A stretch of 14,944 nucleotides of DNA from CAZEHJ01 sp964512485 (lineage in GTDB: Bacteria > Bacteroidota > Rhodothermia > Rhodothermales > UBA10348), in assembly GCA_964512485.1 (NCBI GenBank), contig CAZEHJ010000081.1:1-14944 (forward strand), read 5' to 3'. Position numbers and translations under genes: made by a program. The notes under the pieces are model-generated. The model did not search any database. It had not been told where the DNA came from and worked only from the letters and a program-made list of their open reading frames with translations. Of this stretch, positions 1 through 6,669 are shown piece by piece; the first letter of the stretch is position 1; every line of letters starts with the position of its first letter.

Positions 1-6
1 AATCCG

Positions 7-12
7 TATATT
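7..12 (+). promoter_or_regulatory. Candidate -10 element of the tRNA-fMet gene
   Basis: TATATT lies 13 bases before the first base of the tRNA, a suitable place for a -10 hexamer. The -35 region would fall outside the window, so the promoter cannot be confirmed. Confidence 0.25.
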
Positions 13-25
13 CGCCGTCCAACAT

Positions 26-98
26 CGCGGGGTGGAGCAGCTGGTAGCTCATCGGGCTCATAACCCGAAGGTCGCAGGTTCGAATCCTGCCCCCGCTA
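26..98 (+). tRNA. Initiator tRNA-fMet (anticodon CAT)
   Basis: The sequence folds as a full cloverleaf: acceptor strands 26-32 and 91-97, D-stem 35-38/47-50, anticodon stem 52-56/64-68 with CAT at 59-61, and T-stem 74-78/86-90 around TTCGAAT. Three features mark it as the initiator rather than the elongator tRNA-Met. The three pairs next to the anticodon loop are G:C (GGG/CCC). The D-stem has the purine-pyrimidine pair A11:U24. The first acceptor pair is unformed (C1 against U72; E. coli has C1 against A72). The discriminator is A98, and CCA is not encoded. A strong terminator follows directly, so the gene is probably a single-tRNA unit or the end of one. Confidence 0.97.
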
Positions 99-104
99 CA
101 AGTG

Positions 105-138
105 AAGGCGCCGGCCAATAGGCCGGCGCCTTTATTTT
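105..138 (+). terminator. Rho-independent terminator after tRNA-fMet
   Basis: A perfect 12-bp GC-rich stem (105-116 with 121-132) closes an AATA loop and runs into TTTATTTT. It starts 6 bases after the tRNA. On the opposite strand the T-tract after the stem is poor, so it probably serves the tRNA rather than the convergent patatin-like gene that ends at 182. Confidence 0.92.
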
Positions 139-181
139 ATGCCTGAGCTTTTCGGAGAGCACACGGCTTTTGTTTGGCTGG

Positions 182-1366
182 TTATCTGCCAGAAGTGCTC
201 TTTTCGAAGAATCTGGCGAGACGATCACGTTCGCGCCGTGCATCCGAATAGCCGACTTCAATCAGTTTGGACGTGTATTCGCTGTCGAACAGAATCATGG
301 ACAGCCAGTCAGGACTTTTAGTGTCCTTACTTCCCAGGCCACGGGCGATCAGTCCAAGCACGCCGCTCAGCTCATTCTGGAAGTCTCCAGAGAGCTTTCC
401 GAGATCCTGCGAAGGCCGGATAATCAGCATTTCGATATTTCGAAGCCCACGTCGTTTCCAGGGAGCGAGGTCTTTGACCAATTCATTGATCTTCATCAAT
501 AACGCGGCGTCCTGATCGAGTCGATCAAGAAATACGGCGTTGAGCAGCACACTGAAGATCTGGGCAGCGGGAGGATAGCCCTCACTCACGGGGCGTGACG
601 CTTCTTCTATTGAGCGACCGTAGCGTGTCGAAATAGCGAGAATCTTGGTTGCGCCGAGATGAACGGCCGGACTCAATGGCTCCGCCTGTCGAATACCGCC
701 GTCTCCGTACCACCTGTCCTGAATCTTTATCGCCGGGAACAGAAATGGCAGCGATGAGGAAGCCATGATATGGTCTGTTGTCAGATGAGTCTGTCGACTT
801 ATACGGTTTGGTCGTTCCCATCCTTCGATGGATTTGCCCTCGATCCACGACACCGTCTGCCCGGTGGCGTATTCGGTGCTCACAAATGCGCACGCCTTGA
901 GGCGACCCTTCTGAATATTCTCGCCTATTCCGCTCAATCGCCCATCGGGTGTACCCATCACCTTGTTCAAATAACCGAGGAGTGGTGTGGTGTCGACCAA
1001 TCCCGCACGAGGCAACAATTCCTGATCCTCATTCGAAGATCGTTTCAGCATGCTCATCATGACACTGAGGCTCGAAGCCGCCTCATAGACATCGTCCGGG
1101 CCCAATTCGGCCCAGCATGTCAGCAACTCTGCAATCGCTTCGCGATAACCAACCGTATTGTTTGCCAGCTTACCGGCATTTATCGAACCGGCTGAAACAC
1201 CGGTAACGATATCCAGATCATCCAGAGAAAGATTGTCGGTGATATATTGAAGCACTCCGGCCTGATATGATGCACGAGCTCCACCACCACTCAGAACGAG
1301 TGCCGTGGAATCGGTCGTGTCAATCATCCCAACGGATTCCCTCAGCCTGTCAATACTCTGCCACAT
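182..1366 (-). CDS. Patatin-like phospholipase family protein
   Basis: A 394-residue protein with all patatin-fold catalytic elements. The glycine-rich oxyanion-hole motif GGGARASYQAGVL is at about 27-39. The nucleophile elbow GVSAG has Ser58. The block ASSSLPFLFPA at about 202-212 precedes YGDGG with the dyad aspartate D222. The family hydrolyses acyl esters of phospholipids or neutral lipids through a Ser-Asp dyad; the substrate here is unknown. There is no signal peptide and no C-terminal barrel, so it is predicted to be cytoplasmic or peripheral, unlike the patatin-barrel autotransporters. The C-terminal 140 residues are helix-rich, and LFDSEYTSKLIEVGYSDA resembles the C-terminus of other bacterial patatin-like proteins. 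Met14 (start at 1327) is an alternative start, with GAGG 12 bases upstream. The gene is divergent from the metalloenzyme at 1486, with 119 bp between them. Confidence 0.9.
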   Translation of the reverse strand: MWQSIDRLRESVGMIDTTDSTALVLSGGGARASYQAGVLQYITDNLSLDDLDIVTGVSAGSINAGKLANNTVGYREAIAELLTCWAELGPDDVYEAASSLSVMMSMLKRSSNEDQELLPRAGLVDTTPLLGYLNKVMGTPDGRLSGIGENIQKGRLKACAFVSTEYATGQTVSWIEGKSIEGWERPNRISRQTHLTTDHIMASSSLPFLFPAIKIQDRWYGDGGIRQAEPLSPAVHLGATKILAISTRYGRSIEEASRPVSEGYPPAAQIFSVLLNAVFLDRLDQDAALLMKINELVKDLAPWKRRGLRNIEMLIIRPSQDLGKLSGDFQNELSGVLGLIARGLGSKDTKSPDWLSMILFDSEYTSKLIEVGYSDARRERDRLARFFEKSTSGR

Positions 1367-1485
1367 CTACAAATTGTTCAAGTGGACCTTAAGTTGAATT
1401 CATTGCGCGAACCAGCACAACCAAAACTCCTGTTCTCCTTGTTAAGGGTCAATAGGGCAAACCACTAAAGTCTCAGCGTCAGGAC

Positions 1486-2388
1486 ATGCCCGCACAATCA
1501 GTTTTCTTCTTTTTTATTGATGGCCTCGGTCTGGCAACGCCTCACGAAAATAATCCACTTGGTTTTGACCTGGAATCCGGACTGAGTGAGTTGGCTGAGT
1601 GCGAAACGTGGACGAGTGATCACTTTTCAGTCATGTCCAGGGCTGGATTGTTACGCCGTGGCATCGATGCCCGCCTCGGTGTCGATGGCCTTCCCCAAAG
1701 CGGTACGGGACAAGCAACCATTTTCTCCGGAGTCAATTGCGCTCTGCTCGCCGGGCGTCACTATGGCCCCTATCCCCACTCCACGTCCAGATCTGTACTC
1801 GCTTCCGCAAACCTGTATCATAAAGTCGGCCCAAATCATTCTGTATTCGCCAATGCTTATCCGGAACGATTTTTCAGTATGTCGAAAAAGCGAGATCGCT
1901 GGTCGACCACGACAAGATGTTGTCTTGAAGCCGATATTCGCATCCGGACGATGGAGGATCTCGCTTCAGGCGAGGCGATTGCCGCAGATCTCACGGGAAA
2001 GGGACTCGCGGGCATCGCAAGTTCGCAGGTAATTCCGATCTCCCAGCATGAATCTGCTCAACGAATCGTCAATCTGTGCGAATCGAATCGACTGGTCGTC
2101 GCCGAGTATTTTCATTCAGACAAAGCCGGCCACAAGCAGAACCATGAAATGGCTGCTTCATGTCTCAATTCGATTGGCGCCTTCTTTTCTGGCTTGATGA
2201 CTCAAATGGACTTTTCGAAAATGTCCATTGTCGTTACGAGCGATCACGGCAACATAGAAGACCTGGGAACGCGCTCTCACACGCTGAATCCCGTTCCACT
2301 GCTTGTACGTGGTCCTGCAGCGGCTCACTTCGACGATGTCCGGGATCTGACGGGTGTTGCCGATGCCATTGCGGCCAGCGTCTCCTGA
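1486..2388 (+). CDS. Alkaline phosphatase / phosphoglycerate mutase superfamily metalloenzyme
   Basis: A 300-residue, probably cytoplasmic protein with the superfamily's metal-site motifs in order. FFFIDGLG near the N-terminus gives Asp12. LPQSGTGQATIFSG at about 69-82 is the nucleophile segment, with Thr74 or Ser72 as the likely phosphoryl acceptor. FHSDKAGHKQNHE gives Asp212 and His216. VVTSDHGNIED gives Asp253 and His254. RSHTLNPVPLLVRG gives His265. This arrangement binds two divalent metals in cofactor-independent phosphoglycerate mutase, phosphopentomutase and related phosphatases. It is much shorter than iPGM (about 510 residues) and lacks that enzyme's separate phosphotransferase domain, so it should not be called GpmI. 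A phosphatase, phosphodiesterase or mutase of unknown substrate is the honest call. The start is ATG with only AGGA immediately upstream. Its stop is 3 bp from the stop of the convergent S46 gene. Confidence 0.85.
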   Translation: MPAQSVFFFFIDGLGLATPHENNPLGFDLESGLSELAECETWTSDHFSVMSRAGLLRRGIDARLGVDGLPQSGTGQATIFSGVNCALLAGRHYGPYPHSTSRSVLASANLYHKVGPNHSVFANAYPERFFSMSKKRDRWSTTTRCCLEADIRIRTMEDLASGEAIAADLTGKGLAGIASSQVIPISQHESAQRIVNLCESNRLVVAEYFHSDKAGHKQNHEMAASCLNSIGAFFSGLMTQMDFSKMSIVVTSDHGNIEDLGTRSHTLNPVPLLVRGPAAAHFDDVRDLTGVADAIAASVS

Positions 2389-2391
2389 AAT

Positions 2392-4620
2392 TTATCGGCC
2401 TGTCGCCTCCGCTTCGGTTTCCGTTTCGACGTAGCGGCCTTCCAGGATCTCGAGAACGAGGCGGTCCGTGCTATAGATACTCGAGAGCGATTCGATTATG
2501 GCCCGCGCGTCAACCGAAATGGAGCGCGCGCTCCTATCATTGAAGACGTACTCGTTGGGAAGTGATTCCAGATTGCCATCGAAGATCAAACCCACAATCT
2601 CAAGGTCTGAATTCAGGATGGCAGACCCTGAACTCCCTCCTGTGATGTCGTTGGTGCTTACGAAGTTAAGAGGCGTGTCCATATCAACAGATGAGCGCCC
2701 GTTCTCCCAATCGTCGGGCAGATCCCACTCTTCTTCGTCCTTATTTTCCTGGGACAGATTAAACATTCCACTGAATGTGGTGAATGCTTCAATTTCTCTC
2801 AATCCGCTGGAATAACCGCTGACTCGTCCGTCCGAAATCCGCAGAGTGAATTCAGCATCGGGAGGTACGGATCCCTCTGTCATGGCGTAGCGCACCTGCG
2901 AGAGGCGGCCCATCAACAGGTCTTCGCGTTCGTGCATTGATCGGAGTTCCGAATCGAGAGTGAAGTACAGGGGCCCGATCGCGTTGATCACATCCACCGT
3001 CGCATCGCCGCTGGCCAGATAGTTGTCCTCCAGGATCACACGATACCGGGCAGAGTCTCCAAGAGCGGTGTTTTGAACCAATGAATCGGCGAGTTCCTCA
3101 GCGGTGCCACCTGACAGCAGCCGTTTCATGGTCGGATCGGTCGGGCCCAGGTAGGTCGCCAGGTCGTTCACACGCCGTGCGATTATCTGCTTCTCAAGCT
3201 CTTCGGGCCACGATTCGATAGACATCGCTTCTTCAAATATTTCTCCGAGCTGATCTTCCGGAGCGCCTCGGCGACTGAGTAGCGCATACACATAACCATA
3301 GATGGCTCTCGTCAAAATGGGAGAAGAGACGGCAGGGTTCAAGAAGTGATAGAATGCTCCAGCACGTGCAGACGATGCCTTTTTCGAACCCTGCAACAGC
3401 GCAATGTCCGAAATCAGGTTGCCAACCTCTTCCCTTAAGGACTCATCTGCTTCAATCTTTGCGTCCATCTGAAGCTCTGCTGAATATGCACGCGAAAGAA
3501 TCTCGTCGCCCAAAAGGCTGTGGTACTGACCTTCCATCGCTTTGAGCATATTCCGAGCAGCCATCAGGTCGTTTCGGACATCAAAGGAGTCAGCTTCTTC
3601 GCGATACTCGTCTACATATTCCGCAATAATGGCTGTTCTGTCCTGAAGAATCTCCAGAACCGGAGGAAACTCAACATCTCTCAGGTACTCAAGCTGACTG
3701 CTTGTACTCAACCTGGATGTCGATCCCGGATTCCCAACGACAAACACGGCTTCTCCCTCTTCCGGACCAGATGCGTCCCACTGGAAAAAGTCGGTCGTCA
3801 TGATTGGTTCTTCACCTTCCCATACGCGGAAGAATGACATATCCAGCGTGTGGCGCGGATACGTGAAGTTGTCCGTGTCACCTCCGAAGTAACCGATCGC
3901 CTCTTCGGGAGCAAATACCAGGCGCACATCGGGATATTTGCGGTAGGTATACATCACGTACACATTTCCTGGGTGCAGCTCCACGACTTCGGCTTTCAGA
4001 TTGTCTTTTTTGAAGCTCAGACGGGAGTTGTTTCTGTTTTCGATGGCCTCGGCTCGTTTCTGCCGCGCTTCAGCTTTGGGTCCCGCTCCGGGAACGTCCT
4101 TCGCTGCTTTCAGGATTTCTTTCGATACGTCTTCCATTTCGATCAGCTGCTCGACGTATAAATCCTTGACTTTACGCTCGTCGGTCGTGCTGCTGGCAAA
4201 GAATCCGTCCCGCATGAGGTCTTCCCCCTCTTTTTCCACATCGACCAGATGCTCCCTCGCACAGTGGTGATTCGTCATCACCAATCCTCTGGCGCTTATG
4301 AAGGACGCCGAACAGTTGTCCGAAAAACGTAGTGCACCGAGACGGGCCTTGCGAAACCACGCCGTATCTGCGCTAACACCGTATTCCTCACGGAAATACT
4401 CTACTGGAGGAGTGTCGAAGGTCCACATTTTGCCATCGTCGAAGCGGCCCACCGCTGTGATCTCGTACGGAGGCGGTGCGGGTTCTTTTTCGATTGCTTC
4501 TTCAGGCTCGCTCCGCGATGGTGGAGGTATCGGGCGTCCCGTGATGGTCGCAACCTGTCGTGGAGGCGAACAAGCGGCCAGCGCAAGAGCCAAAAGAAGA
4601 ACAAAGGATAGTTTTCTCAT
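2392..4620 (-). CDS. S46 family dipeptidyl-peptidase (DPP7-like), lipoprotein
   Basis: A 742-residue protein, close to the usual size of S46 peptidases (DPP7/DPP11), which release dipeptides from peptide N-termini in the periplasm or at the cell surface of peptide-using bacteria. The N-terminus is a lipoprotein signal with lipobox LAAC (Cys17), then a Pro/Glu-rich linker to about residue 50. The chymotrypsin-type triad can be placed: His119 in TNHHC, Asp260 in HTLDMSFFRVW after FGGDTDN, and Ser664 in TGGSSGSAIL. Between them lies the largely helical insert typical of the family, which caps the cleft and selects dipeptides. The residue 18 after the serine, Arg673 in P. gingivalis DPP11 and Gly in DPP7, is Gly682 here (FDGN). 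This suggests aliphatic or hydrophobic P1 preference rather than Asp/Glu. The gene appears monocistronic, and a repeat-bearing spacer precedes it. Confidence 0.93.
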   Translation of the reverse strand: MRKLSFVLLLALALAACSPPRQVATITGRPIPPPSRSEPEEAIEKEPAPPPYEITAVGRFDDGKMWTFDTPPVEYFREEYGVSADTAWFRKARLGALRFSDNCSASFISARGLVMTNHHCAREHLVDVEKEGEDLMRDGFFASSTTDERKVKDLYVEQLIEMEDVSKEILKAAKDVPGAGPKAEARQKRAEAIENRNNSRLSFKKDNLKAEVVELHPGNVYVMYTYRKYPDVRLVFAPEEAIGYFGGDTDNFTYPRHTLDMSFFRVWEGEEPIMTTDFFQWDASGPEEGEAVFVVGNPGSTSRLSTSSQLEYLRDVEFPPVLEILQDRTAIIAEYVDEYREEADSFDVRNDLMAARNMLKAMEGQYHSLLGDEILSRAYSAELQMDAKIEADESLREEVGNLISDIALLQGSKKASSARAGAFYHFLNPAVSSPILTRAIYGYVYALLSRRGAPEDQLGEIFEEAMSIESWPEELEKQIIARRVNDLATYLGPTDPTMKRLLSGGTAEELADSLVQNTALGDSARYRVILEDNYLASGDATVDVINAIGPLYFTLDSELRSMHEREDLLMGRLSQVRYAMTEGSVPPDAEFTLRISDGRVSGYSSGLREIEAFTTFSGMFNLSQENKDEEEWDLPDDWENGRSSVDMDTPLNFVSTNDITGGSSGSAILNSDLEIVGLIFDGNLESLPNEYVFNDRSARSISVDARAIIESLSSIYSTDRLVLEILEGRYVETETEAEATGR

Positions 4621-4659
4621 TGTGATTATTTCATTCTCCGGTGGGCTTGTTCCAATCTC

Positions 4660-4709
4660 CGGAACTCGTTTATCAAATTTTGAAACACATTTATCAAATT
4701 TCGGAACTC
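4660..4709. repeat. Nested direct repeats in the S46 / tRNA-Leu spacer
   Basis: TTTATCAAATTT occurs twice (4669-4680 and 4690-4701), exactly 21 bp apart, about two helical turns. CGGAACTC occurs twice outside it (4660-4667 and 4702-4709). TCAAATTTTGA at 4673-4683 is a palindrome around a central T. The AT-rich block lies 40 bp before the S46 start and 31 bp before the tRNA. It could be a regulator site or upstream promoter region for either gene, or a chance local duplication. Function is not established. Confidence 0.55.
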
Positions 4710-4739
4710 AGGTGCTTTGTTCTGAATACTAGCGCGCCT

Positions 4740-4822
4740 GCGAGAGTGGCGGAATTGGTAGACGCGCTAGATTTAGGATCTAGTGTCCTAAGGACGTGGG
4801 GGTTCGAGTCCCCCCTCTCGTA
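4740..4822 (+). tRNA. tRNA-Leu (anticodon TAG)
   Basis: An 83-base class II tRNA. The acceptor stem pairs 4740-4746 with 4815-4821, with a G:U first pair. The anticodon stem CTAGA/TCTAG encloses the loop TTTAGGA, giving anticodon TAG, which reads CUA and probably other CUN leucine codons. A long variable arm follows, then the T-arm GGGGG-TTCGAGT-CCCCC (4798-4814) and discriminator A4822. CCA is not encoded. The following hairpin ends the transcript. Confidence 0.96.
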
Positions 4823-4830
4823 CATTCCAG

Positions 4831-4865
4831 AGAGCCGGAAGTCGAATTCGATTTCCGGCTCTTTT
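4831..4865 (+). terminator. Rho-independent terminator after tRNA-Leu
   Basis: AGAGCCGGAA (4831-4840) pairs perfectly with TTCCGGCTCT (4853-4862). The internal TCGAATTCGA palindrome can extend the stem. A short T-run follows. The convergent DUF4835 gene ends at 4883, and the opposite strand has no comparable T-tract. Confidence 0.85.
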
Positions 4866-4882
4866 GAGTTATGTCATCTCTC

Positions 4883-5782
4883 CTAGTTGATCATCTGAGA
4901 GTAGTTGGAAAGATGGGCGGGGTCCATCTGTGACAGGGCATCAAAAGCCTGTGTGGCCTCCGAACTGTTTCTGAACACGTTTGCGATTTCGCCGAATTTG
5001 GCGGAAAAGAACTGGTCGAGGTAATAGGCGCGCGTTACATCTTCGCGAAGAGGGACCAGACTCTGAATCAGGTTGAGCATCACCCCGCGGGCCGCGTCTG
5101 CATCCTCGATAAAATGATCGAGACTACCATAGTGGTAATCGAAGTAGCCCGATCTCAGAACGCGGAATCGAGGATCCATGATCTGCGAAATCAATTCTCC
5201 TCGGCTCTGGTCGCCACTGAGCGAGGACCATCCTACCGCTCCAGTCCCCTGAGCAACTTCAGCAACCCGTCTCGCTTTGTCGAAATGTGGTTCGCCACCC
5301 ATGTCTTCAAACGTGTCGTAGTCAAAACCCAGTATGAGGTAGGCGTAGTAATCCAGCACGGATGTCAGTGGGTGGTATCGATCGGGCTCAAATGTGAGCG
5401 GCGTACCCTGCGAATACTCGAACAGCCAATCGTCGTCGCTTATCTGAAGAACGTTCGACCGCTGCGCCGAGCCGTAAATGGGCCTGTTTGTGGCCAGCAC
5501 CAGCCTGGCTCTGAACTGTGTGAGACTCAAGGCTTCGGTGAACACGATCGACATATTACAATCGATGCGCTCTTCTTCCTCGAATCGATCATCTGTCCAT
5601 CGCCGCATGTTTATGTATTCCAGCGTACGATCCCTCAATTCGTCCAGAAAAGAGTAGTCTGAACCGCTTAGCGAACGATAGTTCACTGTGACGGAGCAAT
5701 TGAATTCCTGAGCAGATGCAGTGGTATTGAAACCTGTCAACACAGCCAGGACAACGATGAGAGCAGAAAAACGGACTGCCAT
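4883..5782 (-). CDS. DUF4835 family protein (PorD-like), exported
   Basis: A 299-residue protein with a clear Sec signal peptide (hydrophobic core at about 5-18, likely cleavage after TASA at residue 24). The mature protein has the pattern I associate with DUF4835 of Bacteroidota: an N-terminal segment with CSVTVNY, then TLEYINMRRWTDDRF, then a region with LTSVLDYYAYLILGFDYDTF and later FDYHYGSLDHF. The length matches the family. Some annotations name this family PorD and link it to type IX secretion; its biochemical role is not known to me. In many Bacteroidota it sits near bamD, rpoZ, coaBC and recN, but none of these is visible here. The start is ATG without a strong Shine-Dalgarno site. 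The gene is divergent from the exported-protein operon at 5899, with a 116-bp shared upstream region. Confidence 0.8.
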   Translation of the reverse strand: MAVRFSALIVVLAVLTGFNTTASAQEFNCSVTVNYRSLSGSDYSFLDELRDRTLEYINMRRWTDDRFEEEERIDCNMSIVFTEALSLTQFRARLVLATNRPIYGSAQRSNVLQISDDDWLFEYSQGTPLTFEPDRYHPLTSVLDYYAYLILGFDYDTFEDMGGEPHFDKARRVAEVAQGTGAVGWSSLSGDQSRGELISQIMDPRFRVLRSGYFDYHYGSLDHFIEDADAARGVMLNLIQSLVPLREDVTRAYYLDQFFSAKFGEIANVFRNSSEATQAFDALSQMDPAHLSNYSQMIN

Positions 5783-5898
5783 TTGGTCTTTGAATCGATG
5801 AGCATTTCCTGATCAAATCGGTCAACCCTGAAAAGTGGGTTACGGTTTCCTTCCAAGGGGGTCGATTTGCCTGAACGGAAACAGGAATATGTCGAATC
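5783..5898. promoter_or_regulatory. Divergent promoter region of the DUF4835 gene and barrel operon
   Basis: These 116 bp separate two divergent start codons and must hold both promoters unless distant ones are used. A weak hairpin pairs AACCC (5824-5828) with GGGTT (5837-5841). AGGA at 5883-5886 lies 12 bases before the GTG start of the plus-strand operon. I could not pick convincing -33/-7 (TTTG / TAnnTTTG) boxes of the Bacteroidota type. Confidence 0.4.
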
Positions 5899-6669
5899 GT
5901 GGATACGATGCGCTGGTTTGCTCTTTTTCATCTCGTCTGCGCCCATGCAATCCTGGTTGTAGGGTCTACGGCGGGTCAATCCAGTTTTCTGACAAGACCT
6001 GAATATTCAAGGCCTGAGTGGCCTGATTCAGTTTCGTTTCATGCGGCGGTTTATACGGAAGTTCCGTTTGGCTTGAATCAGTTGCGTGCGAACTGGATGA
6101 CATTCCGGATAGGGTTGGACGAAGGTGTTTTGGCACTCTCGATAAGGCATCGGGCTCATGACGAACTCGGCCTCCTGCTGCTGGCGCCATCATGGTCATT
6201 CTGTTTCCCGAAAATGGATTTCCGGGTGATGATCACTCCCTTGTTGCTCCACGCACGCAAAGGCGAGCTCGGCGGTGCACTGGGCGTTGGGTTCAGGTCG
6301 GGAGTTACGTGGAATCGAGGCGATATGATCGATCTCGGATATTTTGTTGGCCGCGAGCCCCAACTGAACGGAGTCGACTACGGAACTACGAGACACGGGG
6401 GTGTGATTTCCGTCGAAACCGGAGGGAAGTCACAGTATCGGCTGTTTGCAATGATTGAGCATCGGGCAGATCTGGGGATGGGTCTGATTTCCGGAATCGG
6501 CGTCAGTTCCTCTCCCGGCATGCAGACATTCCTTCAGTGGAGATCTGACACCGGCTCCCTTGTATTCAGCACCTCGCTTCGTCTCTCTCGCCTCGAAACC
6601 AGCCTTGGATCAGGCTGGCATCCGGCGTTAGGACTGAGTCACGGTTATGGTTTTGGGGTCTATCGTTGA
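5899..6669 (+). CDS. Exported beta-rich protein, probable outer-membrane barrel
   Basis: A 256-residue protein that I cannot assign to a named family. An N-terminal signal peptide (hydrophobic core about 7-21, likely cleavage near STAG, residue 26) is followed by alternating hydrophobic/polar stretches typical of transmembrane beta-strands. Examples are FRVMITPLLLHARKGELGGA, then ALGVGFRSGVTWNRGDMIDL, then GLISGIGVSSSPGMQTFLQW. The end, LSHGYGFGVYR, has aromatic residues near the terminus as barrels often do. The start is taken as GTG at 5899 because AGGA lies 12 bases upstream; ATG at 5908 is an alternative. Its TGA overlaps the TTG start of the next gene by 4 bases, so the two are probably translationally coupled and work together. 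An export or assembly partner of the downstream barrel is a reasonable inference, not shown. Confidence 0.65.
   Translation: MDTMRWFALFHLVCAHAILVVGSTAGQSSFLTRPEYSRPEWPDSVSFHAAVYTEVPFGLNQLRANWMTFRIGLDEGVLALSIRHRAHDELGLLLLAPSWSFCFPKMDFRVMITPLLLHARKGELGGALGVGFRSGVTWNRGDMIDLGYFVGREPQLNGVDYGTTRHGGVISVETGGKSQYRLFAMIEHRADLGMGLISGIGVSSSPGMQTFLQWRSDTGSLVFSTSLRLSRLETSLGSGWHPALGLSHGYGFGVYR

Noticed and set aside
139..515. Plus-strand open frames of 60-110 codons opposite the patatin-like gene
   Set aside because: They lie wholly antisense to a gene with complete patatin motifs and show no signal peptide, motif or binding site of their own.
1486..2388. Annotation as gpmI phosphoglycerate mutase
   Set aside because: The protein is about 200 residues too short and lacks the iPGM phosphotransferase domain; only the metal site is shared.
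3520..4270. Plus-strand open frames of about 90-105 codons inside the S46 region
   Set aside because: The minus-strand S46 reading has all catalytic motifs across this region; these frames are shadows.
4641..4886. 81-codon plus-strand frame across the spacer and tRNA-Leu
   Set aside because: It reads through a confident tRNA and its terminator, so it is not a protein gene.
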